64,000 nucleotides of DNA from Rhodococcus sp. 4CII (GCF_014256275.1 NZ_JACCFE010000002.1:6628501-6692500), one strand, 5' to 3'. Shown: positions 42,392-51,914, counted from the stretch's first letter. Notes: a model not told the origin generated them from the sequence alone. Made by a program: numbers and translations.

Positions 42392-42775
42392 TCAGTACAC
42401 GGGGCCGGTGTACTTCTCTCCCGGGCCCTTGCCGGGCTCGTCGGGGTGTGACGACGCTTCGCGGAACGCCCGCTGCAGCGCCTGGAGGCCTTCGCGGATC
42501 GGTCCGGCATGCGGTCCGAGGTATTCGATGGACGCGGTCACCAACCCGGCGAGGGCGGTGATGACACGCCGGGCCTCGTCGAGGTCGAGGTGCGGGCTGG
42601 ACTCGGGATCGGGGTCGGACAGGCCGAGCTTCTCGGCGGCCGAACTCATGAGCATGACCGCGGCGCGGCTGATGACCTCGACCGAGGGAACGTCGGCCAG
42701 TTCCCGGACGTCGGTATTCTGGTCGCCGCCGGGCGGGGTGCCGTCGTTCGGGGGGTGATCGATGTTGTCCGTCAT
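42392..42775 (-). CDS. DUF1844 protein
   Basis: A 127-residue DUF1844 protein: disordered Pro/Gly/Asn-rich N-terminus, then VEVISRAAVMLMSSAAEKLGL and a helix ending EYLGPHAGPIREGLQALQRAF. Genes of this family often stand beside infC in actinobacteria; the function is unknown and a link to translation is only positional. It diverges from the infC leader and heads a two-gene unit with DUF1801. Confidence 0.82.
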   Translation of the reverse strand: MTDNIDHPPNDGTPPGGDQNTDVRELADVPSVEVISRAAVMLMSSAAEKLGLSDPDPESSPHLDLDEARRVITALAGLVTASIEYLGPHAGPIREGLQALQRAFREASSHPDEPGKGPGEKYTGPVY

Positions 42776-43176
42776 GCCCTAGAGGATTCCACCAGCGGCT
42801 GGTGGGATGACGGCCAGGTGGGCGTGGGACGCAACGTCCCGGTATCGATTAGCTCACGACGTGCGCAAATGTTACCCTTGACGCAACGACCGCCTTCGGA
42901 TTTGTCGGGGGCAGCAAGTGGAGTCCGACTCCCACCTCTGCGCGGCAGGTAAAACTGCAGCTCAGTGGTCCGGTCGCTCGGTCCGAGGCTACTCGGGTCG
43001 AGTTCCTCGAGTGCGAGGAGATGGCAGATCGGCGTGAGCCGTGAGTTCGTCTGATCGGTCGACATCGGGCCCCGCATGGTGAGAAGGATTCACCGCAGCG
43101 GGGCTTTTTTGTTGGGAATCCGGGCGTACGGGCTGCTGGCGGTCTCGAGACAAGACCGTTCAACCTAGGAGGCCCC
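42776..43176 (+). promoter_or_regulatory. infC operon promoter region and long leader
   Basis: A 401-base stretch without a gene. TGTTACCCT at about 42870-42878 may be an extended -10, giving a leader of up to about 290 nt. A strong U-tailed terminator (43069-43110) lies 67 bases before the start codon, and AGGAGG at 43167 is the ribosome binding site. A very short frame (ATG 43021, seven codons) exists but its GAGGAG abuts the ATG, so I do not call it. In firmicutes the same operon is controlled through an L20-binding leader; whether a comparable fold exists here is not shown. Confidence 0.5.
43069..43110 (+). terminator. Intrinsic terminator / attenuator in the infC leader
   Basis: Outer stem GCCCCGC (43069-43075) with GCGGGGC (43098-43104), inner stem GGTGA/TCACC, then six T residues (43105-43110). 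A real U-tract is rare in this GC-rich window; it is placed upstream of infC, where it can act as an attenuator. Confidence 0.75.
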
Positions 43177-43821
<645 letters not shown>

Positions 43822-43879
43822 TCCGACTACACCAGCACGACCCGGATCAATGGTCCGGATACAGAGAACTGAGGACTCC

Positions 43880-44074
43880 ATGCCCAAGTCGAAGACCCAC
43901 AGCGGCACCGCGAAGCGATTCAAGGTGTCCGGCAGCGGAAAGATCCTGCGCCAGAAGGCCGGTCGCCGCCACCTGCTCGAGCACAAGGCCACGAAGGTGA
44001 CCCGTCGCCTCGATGGCGTGGCTGTCGTCAGCAAGGCTGACACTCCTCGCATCAAGCGCCTGCTCGACATCTGA
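43880..44074 (+). CDS. rpmI: 50S ribosomal protein L35
   Basis: A 64-residue, very basic L35 (MPKSKTHSGTAKRFKVSGSG, ending TPRIKRLLDI), the standard length. The ATG at 43880 is set by the family N-terminus, and GAGGA lies upstream; an in-frame GTG at 43850 would add ten unrelated residues. Second gene of the infC operon, 58 bases after infC. Confidence 0.96.
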   Translation: MPKSKTHSGTAKRFKVSGSGKILRQKAGRRHLLEHKATKVTRRLDGVAVVSKADTPRIKRLLDI

Positions 44075-44137
44075 GTCGACACCCTTTTACTGACCACCCG
44101 GGGCAGCTCACCGCCCCAAGATTGACAGGATTTTTCA

Positions 44138-44527
44138 GTGGCACGCGTAAAGAGGGCGGTAAACGCCCAGAAGAAGCGTCGTTCGATTCTCGAAGCCTCC
44201 AGCGGCTACCGCGGACAGCGCTCGCGCCTGTACCGCAAGGCGAAGGAACAGCAGCTCCACTCGATGACCTACGCCTACCGTGACCGCCGTGCGCGCAAGG
44301 GCGACTTCCGCAAGCTGTGGATCACGCGTATCAACGCTGCTGCACGGGCGAACGACATCACGTACAACCGCCTGATCCAGGGTCTGCGCCTGGCCGAGAT
44401 CGAGGTCGACCGCAAGAACCTCGCCGAGCTGGCCGTGTCGGACGCGGCGGCATTCGCCGGCCTCGTGGCACTGGCCAAGGCGGCGCTCCCGGCTGACGTG
44501 AACGCTCCTGCCGGAGAAGCGGCCTGA
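44138..44527 (+). CDS. rplT: 50S ribosomal protein L20
   Basis: A 129-residue L20 (MARVKRAVNAQKKRRSILEA, then GYRGQRSRLYRKAKEQ and DFRKLWITRINAAARANDI). An early 23S rRNA assembly protein; in other bacteria also the repressor of this operon. GTG at 44138. The end is slightly longer and more Ala-rich than in E. coli. Confidence 0.96.
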   Translation: MARVKRAVNAQKKRRSILEASSGYRGQRSRLYRKAKEQQLHSMTYAYRDRRARKGDFRKLWITRINAAARANDITYNRLIQGLRLAEIEVDRKNLAELAVSDAAAFAGLVALAKAALPADVNAPAGEAA

Positions 44528-44556
44528 GTCTCGCACCCCGGCCCCTGACGCCCCGG

Positions 44557-44602
44557 AAACGACCCGTGGACCCGCTCACCGAGCGAACCCCGCGGGTCGT
44601 TT
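44557..44602 (+). terminator. Hairpin overlapping the start of the rRNA methyltransferase gene
   Basis: Ten-base perfect arms AAACGACCCG (44557-44566) and CGGGTCGTTT (44593-44602). The left arm ends on the first base of the GTG start, so folding would hide the start codon region or end the rplT transcript. Confidence 0.5.
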
Positions 44603-45375
44603 CTGCTGTCAAGCTGCTGCGCACGGCGGAACGCCGCAAGGTCGGTCGGTTCCTGGTGGAGGGCGAGAACTCCGTCGGCGAGGCACTCGGCACGAGGGGC
44701 GTGCACGACCTCTTCTACACCGAGGACGCGGAGCGGCGGTATGCCCGGTTGATCGACCGCGCGCACGCGGCGGGTGTCCGGACGTCGCTGGTCACGGACC
44801 GGGCGATTCGCGCGCTGAGCGACACGGTGACACCTCCGGGCCTGGTCGCGGTCTGCGATCTCCTCGACGTACCGCTGGCCGACGCGGTGGGACCCGGAAC
44901 GCGGCTGCTCGCGGTTCCGGTCGCGGTCGCGGAACCGGGCAACGCAGGAACTGTCATCCGGGTCGCGGACGCGGTGGGTGCGGACGCGGCGATCCTCGCG
45001 GGCGACAGCGTCGACCCGCACAACGGCAAGTGCGTCCGGGCGTCCGCGGGCAGCCTGTTCCACCTTCCGGTGGTGCGTGAGCGAGACACCGCCGCAGTGC
45101 TCGACAGCATCCGCGCGGCCGGAATTCAGGTGCTCGCCACGGCCGCGGGCGGCGAAGTCGATCTCGACGACGCAGACGAACTGCTGGCCCGTCCCACGGC
45201 GTGGCTGTTCGGCAACGAGGCTCACGGTCTCGACGCTGCCACCTCGGCGCGTGCGGACCACCGGGTGCGGATTCCGATCCACGGTCGTGCCGAGAGCCTC
45301 AACCTGGCGACGGCGGCGTCGATTTGCCTGTATTCGAGTGCGCGGATCCAGAACCGCAGCCGAACCGACAGCTGA
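44566..45375 (+). CDS. TrmH/SpoU-family RNA 2'-O-methyltransferase (TsnR-like)
   Basis: A 269-residue SPOUT methyltransferase with an N-terminal substrate-binding domain (RKVGRFLVEGENSVGEAL) and the knotted catalytic domain: NAGTVIRVADAVGADAAI, WLFGNEAHGL and IPIHGRAESLNLATAASI (motifs 1-3). Probably methylates ribose in 23S rRNA; the positional homologue Rv1644 is annotated TsnR. GTG at 44566 matches the family start. Downstream of rplT by 38 bases, with a hairpin across the start. Confidence 0.9.
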   Translation: MDPLTERTPRVVSAVKLLRTAERRKVGRFLVEGENSVGEALGTRGVHDLFYTEDAERRYARLIDRAHAAGVRTSLVTDRAIRALSDTVTPPGLVAVCDLLDVPLADAVGPGTRLLAVPVAVAEPGNAGTVIRVADAVGADAAILAGDSVDPHNGKCVRASAGSLFHLPVVRERDTAAVLDSIRAAGIQVLATAAGGEVDLDDADELLARPTAWLFGNEAHGLDAATSARADHRVRIPIHGRAESLNLATAASICLYSSARIQNRSRTDS

Positions 45376-45469
45376 AACGGCGAAAATTGGATCGCATAAG
45401 ATTTGACGGCGAGCTGTTTCGGTTTCGTCGTGAGTGTTGATCGAAAGAACTTAAGGAGTGGCACCGGTC

Positions 45470-46555
45470 GTGGCTAAAAAAGAGGGCGCTGCCTCCTCGG
45501 GGGTCGAAGACAACGCGGTCGATCCGAGCGCGCTCACCGAAAATGCTCTGACTGCGGCAGCGGAGAGCGCCGAGAAGGCGTTCGCTTCGGCGGTGGATCT
45601 CGACGACCTGGCGAAGGCCAAGGTCGAACACATGGGTGACAAGTCGCCGATCGCTCTCGCCCGCCGCGGACTCGGAGCCCTCCCGGGCAAGGAGAAGGCC
45701 GACGCAGGCAAGCGTGTGAATGTCGCGCGCACCCGGATCAGTGCGGCGTTCGACGAGCGTCGCGCCGTCCTGCTCGCCGAGCGCGACGCCGCCGTCCTCG
45801 TGGCCGAGTCCATCGACGTGACACTGCCGTCGCAGCGTCAGCCGGTTGGTGCCCGCCACCCGATCCGCATCATCTCCGAGCAGGTCGAGGACGTGTTCGT
45901 GGCCATGGGCTGGGAGGTCGCCGAGGGCCCGGAGGTCGAGACCGAGCACTTCAATTTCGATGCGCTCAACTTCCTGCCGGACCATCCCGCGCGCACGATG
46001 CAGGACACGTTCCACCTCGCACCCGAGGGCTCGCGCCAGGTGCTGCGCACACACACGTCGCCGGTGCAGGTGCGCACGATGCTGTCGCGCGAGGTGCCGA
46101 TCTACGTGGTGTGTCCCGGGCGGACGTTCCGCACCGACGAACTCGACGCGACGCACACCCCGGTCTTCTCCCAGGTGGAGGGGCTCGCCGTCGACAAGGG
46201 CCTCACGATGGCGCATCTGCGCGGCACGCTCGACGCGTTCGCCCGCGCATTGTTCGGTCCCGAGACCCGCACCCGGATGCGGCCGAACTACTTCCCGTTC
46301 ACCGAACCGTCCGCCGAGGTGGACGTCTGGTTCCCGAACAAGAAGGGCGGCGCGGGCTGGGTCGAGTGGGGCGGCTGCGGCATGGTCAACCCGAATGTGC
46401 TGCGCGCCTCCGGAATCGACCCGGACGTGTACACCGGGTTCGCGTTCGGCATGGGGCTCGAGCGCACGCTCCAGTTCCGGAACGGGATTCCCGACATGCG
46501 CGACATCGTCGAGGGCGACGTGCGGTTCACGCTGCCCTTCGGAGTTCAGGACTGA
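45470..46555 (+). CDS. pheS: Phenylalanyl-tRNA synthetase alpha subunit
   Basis: A 361-residue class II synthetase subunit with an N-terminal coiled coil, motif 1 region RIISEQVEDVFVAMGWEVAEG, motif 2 (HTSPVQVRTMLSR, YVVCPGRTFRTDELDATHTP) and motif 3 GFAFGMGLERTLQFRNGIPD. It holds the aminoacylation site of the PheS2-PheT2 enzyme. AAGGAG at 45453-45458 points to the GTG at 45470; the GTG at 45458 overlaps that sequence and is less likely. Confidence 0.96.
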   Translation: MAKKEGAASSGVEDNAVDPSALTENALTAAAESAEKAFASAVDLDDLAKAKVEHMGDKSPIALARRGLGALPGKEKADAGKRVNVARTRISAAFDERRAVLLAERDAAVLVAESIDVTLPSQRQPVGARHPIRIISEQVEDVFVAMGWEVAEGPEVETEHFNFDALNFLPDHPARTMQDTFHLAPEGSRQVLRTHTSPVQVRTMLSREVPIYVVCPGRTFRTDELDATHTPVFSQVEGLAVDKGLTMAHLRGTLDAFARALFGPETRTRMRPNYFPFTEPSAEVDVWFPNKKGGAGWVEWGGCGMVNPNVLRASGIDPDVYTGFAFGMGLERTLQFRNGIPDMRDIVEGDVRFTLPFGVQD

Positions 46556-46622
46556 CCGGGCGTCACCCGGATCCCGTCCACCACAGTCACGACATCTTCA
46601 CGAACGAGAGAGCTGAGCAGAC

Positions 46623-49109
46623 GTGCGAGTAGCGCAATCCTGGCTGACCGAGATCCTGCAGCGTGCCACCCCGGACTGGGATGTCACCGCGGAGGAGCTG
46701 GACGAAGGTTTCGTCCGGGTCGGGCTCGAGGTCGAGGAAGTCGACCGGCTCGAGCCCGTCGACGGCCCGCTCGTGGTCGGACGGGTTCTCGAGATCACCG
46801 AGCTCACCGAATTCAAGAAGCCGATCCGGTTCTGCAAGGTCGACGTGGGGGCGGCCGAGCCGCAGGGCATCGTGTGCGGCGCCCGGAACTTCGCCGAGGG
46901 CGATCTCGTCGTCGTGGCTCTGCCGGGCGCTGTCCTTCCCGGTGGTTTCGCCATCGCGTCGCGCAAGACGTACGGCCAGGTCTCCGACGGGATGATCTGC
47001 TCGGTCGCCGAACTCGGCATCGGCAAGGATCATTCGGGCATTCTCGTTCTCGAACCGGGAACCGCACTCCCGGGCGCGGACGCCAACGAGTTGATGGGCC
47101 TGCACGACACCGTCATCGAGCTCAACATCACCCCGGACCGCGGCTACTGTTTCTCGGTGCGCGGGCTCACGCGTGAACTGGCGTGCGGTTTCGACCTCGA
47201 CTTCGCCGACCCGGCGTCGGTGGCGCGGTACCCCGCGGAGGGGGAGGCGTGGCCGATCCGCGTCGAATCGGACTCGAAGGCACGGCGGTTCGCCGCCCGC
47301 CGGGTCACCGGTATCGATCCGAAGGCGGTCAGCCCGTGGTGGCTGCAGCGCCGGTTGCTGCTGTCGGGTATCCGCCCGATCTCGCCGGCCGTCGACGTCA
47401 CCAACTACGTGCTGCTCGAACTGGGCCAGCCGTTGCATGCGTTCGATGCCGCGAAGATCAGCGGTGAGCTCGTGGTGCGGCGTGCGGTGGCCGGGGAGAA
47501 GCTGACGACTCTCGACGAGGCCGAGCGCGTCCTCGATCCCGAGGACGTCGTGATCGCCGACGATTCGGGTGTCGTGTCGCTGGCCGGTGTCATGGGCGGC
47601 GCGTCCACCGAGGTCGGGTCGGACACCACCGACATCCTGCTCGAGGCGGCCACGTGGGATCCGCTCGCGGTGTTCAAGACCGCGCGCAGGCACAAGCTGT
47701 CGAGCGAGGCGAGCAAGCGTTTCGAGCGCGAGGTCGACCCGGAGATTCCGGTGGCGGCGCTGGACCGGGCGGCGTCGCTGCTCGTGGACATCGCCGGCGG
47801 CCGGGTCGAACCGGTGCTCACCGACATCGGTGAGGTCACCCCGCACGCGCCCATCCACATGGACATCGACCTTCCCGACCGCGTGGCGGGGGTCGACTAC
47901 CCCAACGGAACGTCGGCGCGCCGGCTGACGCAGATCGGCTGCAACGTCGAGGTCGGTGTCAGCGACACCGGTCAGGGCCAGCTCGTCGCCGGTCCGCCGT
48001 CGTGGCGTCCCGACCTGGTGCAGCCCGCCGACCTGGTGGAGGAGGTGCTGCGTCTCGAGGGTCTCGAGAAGATTCCGTCGGTACTGCCCGCCGCACCGGC
48101 GGGTCGTGGATTGACGCCCGCGCAGCGTCGCAGGCGCGCGGTGGGCCGGGCCCTCGCGTTCTCGGGGTACGTCGAGATCCTTCCCCCTGTCTTCCTGCCC
48201 ACCGCGGTCTTCGACACGTGGGGACTGGACGCCGACGATCCGCGCCGGGCCACCAGCAAGGTGCTCAATCCACTCGAATCGGATCGGCCGGAGCTGGCGA
48301 CCACGTTGCTGCCCGGACTTCTCGAGGTCCTCGCCCGCAACGTCTCCCGTGGTCAGCGCGATCTGTCGCTGTTCGGCATCGCGCAGGTCGTGCTGCCGGG
48401 CCCCGACACCAAACCGGTCGAGGCGCTTGCGGTGGACCGGCGCCCGACCAACGAGCAGATCACGGCGCTGCTGCGGTCGCTGCCGGACCAGCCGGTGCAC
48501 GTGGCGGCCGTACTTACCGGTCAGCGCGAACCGAGCGGTCCGTGGGGGCCGGGCCGGGTTGCGGACGCCACCGACGCGTTCGCGGCCGCCCGGACGATCG
48601 CGGCGGCGGCCGGCGTCGAACTGGAGTTCCGTGCCACGCAGTACCTGCCGTGGCACCCGGGCCGCGGCGCGGAACTTCTCGTCGACGGCGTCGTCGTCGG
48701 ACACGCGGGCGAGCTGCATCCGGCCGTGCTCGAGCGGTCCGGGCTTCCTCCGCGGACGTGTGCCGTGGAGATCGACGTCGACGCACTGCCCCTGCGGGAG
48801 AATCTGCCCGCCCCGAAGGTCTCGCCGTTCCCGGCGGTTCTGCAGGACGTGGCGGTCGTGGTCGACACCGCGGTACCCGCCGCCGAGGTCCAGGCGGCGC
48901 TGCGATCGGGTGGCGGTGACCTTCTCGAGGACATCCGGCTGTTCGACGTGTTCGAGGGCGAGCAGGTCGGGGACGGCCGGAAATCGCTGGCGTTCGCACT
49001 GCGATTCCGCGGCGTCGATCGCACGCTGACCGAGGACGAGGCGAGCGCCGCCCGCGATGCCGCCGTCGCCGCCGCGTCTGCCGCGGTGGGTGCCGAACTG
49101 CGCAGCTGA
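46623..49109 (+). CDS. pheT: Phenylalanyl-tRNA synthetase beta subunit
   Basis: An 828-residue PheT: N-terminal tRNA-binding OB domain (VVGRVLEITELTEFKKPIRFCKVDVG), the B3/B4 editing domain (ELNITPDRGYCFSVRGLTREL, ISPAVDVTNYVLLELGQPLHAFD), B5 and the C-terminal anticodon-binding ferredoxin-like domain. It edits Tyr-tRNA-Phe and binds the anticodon. GTG at 46623, 67 bases after pheS, same transcript. Confidence 0.96.
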   Translation: MRVAQSWLTEILQRATPDWDVTAEELDEGFVRVGLEVEEVDRLEPVDGPLVVGRVLEITELTEFKKPIRFCKVDVGAAEPQGIVCGARNFAEGDLVVVALPGAVLPGGFAIASRKTYGQVSDGMICSVAELGIGKDHSGILVLEPGTALPGADANELMGLHDTVIELNITPDRGYCFSVRGLTRELACGFDLDFADPASVARYPAEGEAWPIRVESDSKARRFAARRVTGIDPKAVSPWWLQRRLLLSGIRPISPAVDVTNYVLLELGQPLHAFDAAKISGELVVRRAVAGEKLTTLDEAERVLDPEDVVIADDSGVVSLAGVMGGASTEVGSDTTDILLEAATWDPLAVFKTARRHKLSSEASKRFEREVDPEIPVAALDRAASLLVDIAGGRVEPVLTDIGEVTPHAPIHMDIDLPDRVAGVDYPNGTSARRLTQIGCNVEVGVSDTGQGQLVAGPPSWRPDLVQPADLVEEVLRLEGLEKIPSVLPAAPAGRGLTPAQRRRRAVGRALAFSGYVEILPPVFLPTAVFDTWGLDADDPRRATSKVLNPLESDRPELATTLLPGLLEVLARNVSRGQRDLSLFGIAQVVLPGPDTKPVEALAVDRRPTNEQITALLRSLPDQPVHVAAVLTGQREPSGPWGPGRVADATDAFAAARTIAAAAGVELEFRATQYLPWHPGRGAELLVDGVVVGHAGELHPAVLERSGLPPRTCAVEIDVDALPLRENLPAPKVSPFPAVLQDVAVVVDTAVPAAEVQAALRSGGGDLLEDIRLFDVFEGEQVGDGRKSLAFALRFRGVDRTLTEDEASAARDAAVAAASAAVGAELRS

Positions 49110-49151
49110 CCCGTAGCCTGGGTGGTGGGCCCGAGGCGGTGAGGAGCAGCG

Positions 49152-49550
49152 ATGACCGAAGTGCGCGACGTCGTGGCAGCGGCGAGTCAGTTGACCGACG
49201 CGGAGTTCCTCGAGGTGGTGCGGGCGGTCGCCGCGGGTCGTCCGGGTCTCGGCGCGCTCCTCGCCGCCGTCGACGTCGGCGCCGCGGTGCCGACGGGCGA
49301 ACCGGTGACGGCGGAGGTCGTGCCGCATTTCGCGCCCGGGGCCCCCGAGCCCGACTACACCACGGGCGGTGTCCCGACCTTCGATCGTGTGCGCGACCGG
49401 ATCGAGGGACGGTTCGGGACGGCGATGGGATCGTCCGAATTGGCGCACGACAGTCCGTCGGGGCAGTCGCTGGACGAGGCGTGGGAAGCGCGGGAGAAGG
49501 CGGGCAAGGCCAAACTCGACGAGATCCGGCGGTCGCTCGGCAAGCAGTGA
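49152..49550 (+). CDS. Hypothetical protein, 132 residues
   Basis: A 132-residue protein of unknown family. The N-terminal half is helical (QLTDAEFLEVVRAVAAGRPG), followed by a Pro-rich linker (PHFAPGAPEPDYTTGG) and a charged C-terminal helix (DEAWEAREKAGKAKLDEIRR). No signal peptide or membrane segment. GAGGAG before the ATG at 49152 supports translation. It lies between pheT and argC on the same strand and ends 67 bases before argC, so it probably ends the pheST transcript. Confidence 0.7.
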   Translation: MTEVRDVVAAASQLTDAEFLEVVRAVAAGRPGLGALLAAVDVGAAVPTGEPVTAEVVPHFAPGAPEPDYTTGGVPTFDRVRDRIEGRFGTAMGSSELAHDSPSGQSLDEAWEAREKAGKAKLDEIRRSLGKQ

Positions 49551-49592
49551 CCGCGGATTTCGCCCTCTCGGGTGCGGCTTTGTGTATTAGCT

Positions 49593-49610
49593 TGCATGAT
49601 GATGCATAAT
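49593..49610 (+). promoter_or_regulatory. ARG box overlapping the argC -10
   Basis: TGCAT-gatg-ATGCA (49593-49606), an inverted repeat like actinobacterial ArgR operators, overlaps CATAAT (49605-49610), a good -10. The -10 ends 7 bases before the argC ATG, which has no Shine-Dalgarno, so argC is probably leaderless and repressed by ArgR occlusion. Confidence 0.65.
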
Positions 49611-49617
49611 CAATCGT

Positions 49618-50673
49618 ATGACTGAGCACGCGGGAAGACCGATCAGGATCGCCGTCGCCGGCGCGAGCGGATACGCCGGTGGCGAAGTGCTGCGTCTGCT
49701 GCTGGGGCACCCGTCGTATGCGGACGGCTCGCTCGTCATCGGCGCGCTCACTGCCGGCGGCAACGCCGGATCGACGCTGGGCTCGCACCATCCGCACCTG
49801 CTACCCCTCGCCGACCGGGTGCTCGAAGACACCACCGTCGAGACCCTCGCCGGGCACGACGTCGTGTTTCTCGGTCTGCCGCACGGCAATTCGGCGCAGT
49901 ACGCGAAGTCGCTGCCCGAGTCCACGGTCATCATCGACTGCGGCGCCGACTTCCGGTTGACGAATGCGGAGGACTGGGAGCGGTACTACAAGAGCCCACA
50001 CGCGGGTAGCTGGCCGTACGGACTTCCGGAACTCCCTGGCGCCCGGGAGAAGTTGGCCGGTGCCACGCGCATCGCAGTCCCCGGGTGTTTCCCGACGGTG
50101 TCCAGCCTGGCGATGGCGCCGGCGGTCGCGGCGGGTGTCGTCGAACCGCGGGTCACGATCGTCGCCGTCACCGGCGCCTCCGGTGCGGGTCGCGCGCCCA
50201 AGGCCGACCTCCTCGGTTCCGAGGTGATGGGTTCGGTCCGTGCCTACGGTGTCGGCGGCGTGCACCGCCACACGCCGGAGATCATCCAGAACCTCTCCGA
50301 ACTCGCCGGTGAGCGGGTCACGGTGTCGTTTACCCCCGTGCTGGCGCCGATGCCGCGCGGCATCCTCGCCACGTGCACCGCGGCCACCAACGCCTCCGAG
50401 GACGAAGTGCGCGCGATCTACGAGAAAGCCTATGCGGACGAGCCGTTCGTGCACGTGCTGCCCCAGGGCGTGCTGCCGCAGACGGGCGCAGTGGTCGGAT
50501 CGAACGCGGTCCAGATCGCGGTGACGGTCGACGCGGACGCCGGTCAGATCGTCGTGATCGCGGTGATCGACAACCTTGCGAAGGGCACCGCCGGGGGAGC
50601 GGTGCAATCGATGAATCTTGCGCTTGGCCTACCCGAGACCGCCGGTCTCTCGACAGTGGGAGTTGCCCCGTGA
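49618..50673 (+). CDS. argC: N-acetyl-gamma-glutamyl-phosphate reductase
   Basis: A 351-residue ArgC: NADPH-binding RIAVAGASGYAGGEVLRLL, catalytic Cys in GCFPTVSSLA, and VGGVHRHTPEIIQNLSELA in the substrate domain. Third step of arginine synthesis. ATG at 49618 with no ribosome binding site, consistent with a leaderless start from the ArgR-controlled promoter. First gene of argCJBDFR; its stop overlaps the argJ GTG by 4 nt. Confidence 0.96.
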   Translation: MTEHAGRPIRIAVAGASGYAGGEVLRLLLGHPSYADGSLVIGALTAGGNAGSTLGSHHPHLLPLADRVLEDTTVETLAGHDVVFLGLPHGNSAQYAKSLPESTVIIDCGADFRLTNAEDWERYYKSPHAGSWPYGLPELPGAREKLAGATRIAVPGCFPTVSSLAMAPAVAAGVVEPRVTIVAVTGASGAGRAPKADLLGSEVMGSVRAYGVGGVHRHTPEIIQNLSELAGERVTVSFTPVLAPMPRGILATCTAATNASEDEVRAIYEKAYADEPFVHVLPQGVLPQTGAVVGSNAVQIAVTVDADAGQIVVIAVIDNLAKGTAGGAVQSMNLALGLPETAGLSTVGVAP

Positions 50674-51914
50674 CCAGTGACAGCACGATCGATACGCACC
50701 CGACCCGGGAGGTCGCCGGCGGCACCCTGGTCCGAAGCCAGGGAGTCTCGGGGCCCGCGGGCTTCCGTGCGGCCGGGATCAAGGCGGGAATCAAGGCGAA
50801 CGGCAACGCCGACCTGGCCCTCGTCGTCAACGAGGGACCCGAGCTCGCGGCCGCCGGCGTCTTCACCGCGAACAAGGTGAAGGCCGCCCCCGTGCTGTGG
50901 TCGCAGCAGGTGCTCACGACGGGCCGGCTGCGCGCGGTGGTGCTCAATTCCGGTGGGGCCAACGCGTGCACCGGTGCCGGCGGATTCCAGGACTCGCACA
51001 AGACGGCCGAGCAAGTGGCGTCGGCGCTGAGTAATTGGGGCACCGAGACCGGCGCCGTCGAGGTCGCGGTGTGTTCCACCGGGCTCATCGGCGACCGCCT
51101 GCCCATGGACAAGGTCCTGGCGGGCGTGACGGAGGCGGTGCACGAACTCGCCGGGGGAATCTCGGGTGGCACCGACGCCGCCTACGCGATCATGACCACC
51201 GACACGGTGCCGAAACAGGCCGCCCTGCACCACGCGGGCAAGTGGAACGTGGGCGGGATGGCGAAGGGCGCCGGGATGCTGGCCCCGTCGCTGGCGACCA
51301 TGCTGTGTGTCGTGACCACCGACGCCGTGGCGACGGCGGCACAACTCGATGCCGCGCTGCGTGCCGCTACCCGGGTGACATTCGATCGACTGGACGTCGA
51401 CGGAGCCACCTCGACCAACGACACGGTGCTCCTGCTCGCGTCCGGTGCGAGCAACGTGACACCGACCCAGGAAGAATTGGATGCGGCCGTGACGGCCGTC
51501 TGCGACGATCTCGCAGACCAGATGATGGCCGACGCGGAGGGTGTCACCAAGCGGGTGCGGGTCACGGTTCGCGGCGCGGTCAGCGAGGACGACGCCCTGA
51601 TCGGCGCCCGGACGGTGGCCCGGGACAGCCTGGTCAAGACGGCGCTGTTCGGGTCCGACCCCAACTGGGGCCGGGTGCTGGCCGCGATCGGCATCGCGCC
51701 GATCGAACTGGACCCCGACAGGATCTCGGTGTCGTTCAACGGCGCGCCGGTGTGCATCGACGGCGTCGGTGCACCAGGCGCGCGGGACGTGGACCTGAGC
51801 GACACGGACATCGCGCTCGACATCGACCTCGGGCTGGGCGAGCATGCGGTGACCATCCGGACCACCGACCTCTCGCACGCGTATGTCGAAGAGAACTCGG
51901 CGTATTCGTCATGA
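50670..51914 (+). CDS. argJ: Glutamate N-acetyltransferase / ornithine acetyltransferase
   Basis: A 414-residue ArgJ. GPAGFRAAGIKAGIKANGN opens the fold; KGAGMLAPSLATMLCVV contains the Ala-Thr autocleavage site, with Thr210 as nucleophile of the beta chain. It recycles the acetyl group from N-acetylornithine to glutamate. No argA is seen in the window, so ArgJ may be bifunctional. The GTG at 50670 is coupled to argC (GTGA); a much longer open frame upstream is inside argC. Confidence 0.95.
   Translation: MTSDSTIDTHPTREVAGGTLVRSQGVSGPAGFRAAGIKAGIKANGNADLALVVNEGPELAAAGVFTANKVKAAPVLWSQQVLTTGRLRAVVLNSGGANACTGAGGFQDSHKTAEQVASALSNWGTETGAVEVAVCSTGLIGDRLPMDKVLAGVTEAVHELAGGISGGTDAAYAIMTTDTVPKQAALHHAGKWNVGGMAKGAGMLAPSLATMLCVVTTDAVATAAQLDAALRAATRVTFDRLDVDGATSTNDTVLLLASGASNVTPTQEELDAAVTAVCDDLADQMMADAEGVTKRVRVTVRGAVSEDDALIGARTVARDSLVKTALFGSDPNWGRVLAAIGIAPIELDPDRISVSFNGAPVCIDGVGAPGARDVDLSDTDIALDIDLGLGEHAVTIRTTDLSHAYVEENSAYSS

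Noticed and set aside
43021..43044. Seven-codon upstream frame in the infC leader
   Set aside because: The purine-rich stretch abuts the ATG with no spacing, so efficient initiation is unlikely; kept only as a remark.
42772..43077. 101-residue minus-strand gene in the infC leader gap
   Set aside because: No ribosome binding site, overlaps the DUF1844 start and the leader structure, and has no recognisable sequence.
46587..49448. 953-codon open frame antisense to pheT
   Set aside because: Shadow of pheT; no family features, no ribosome binding site, composition typical of reverse frames in GC-rich DNA.
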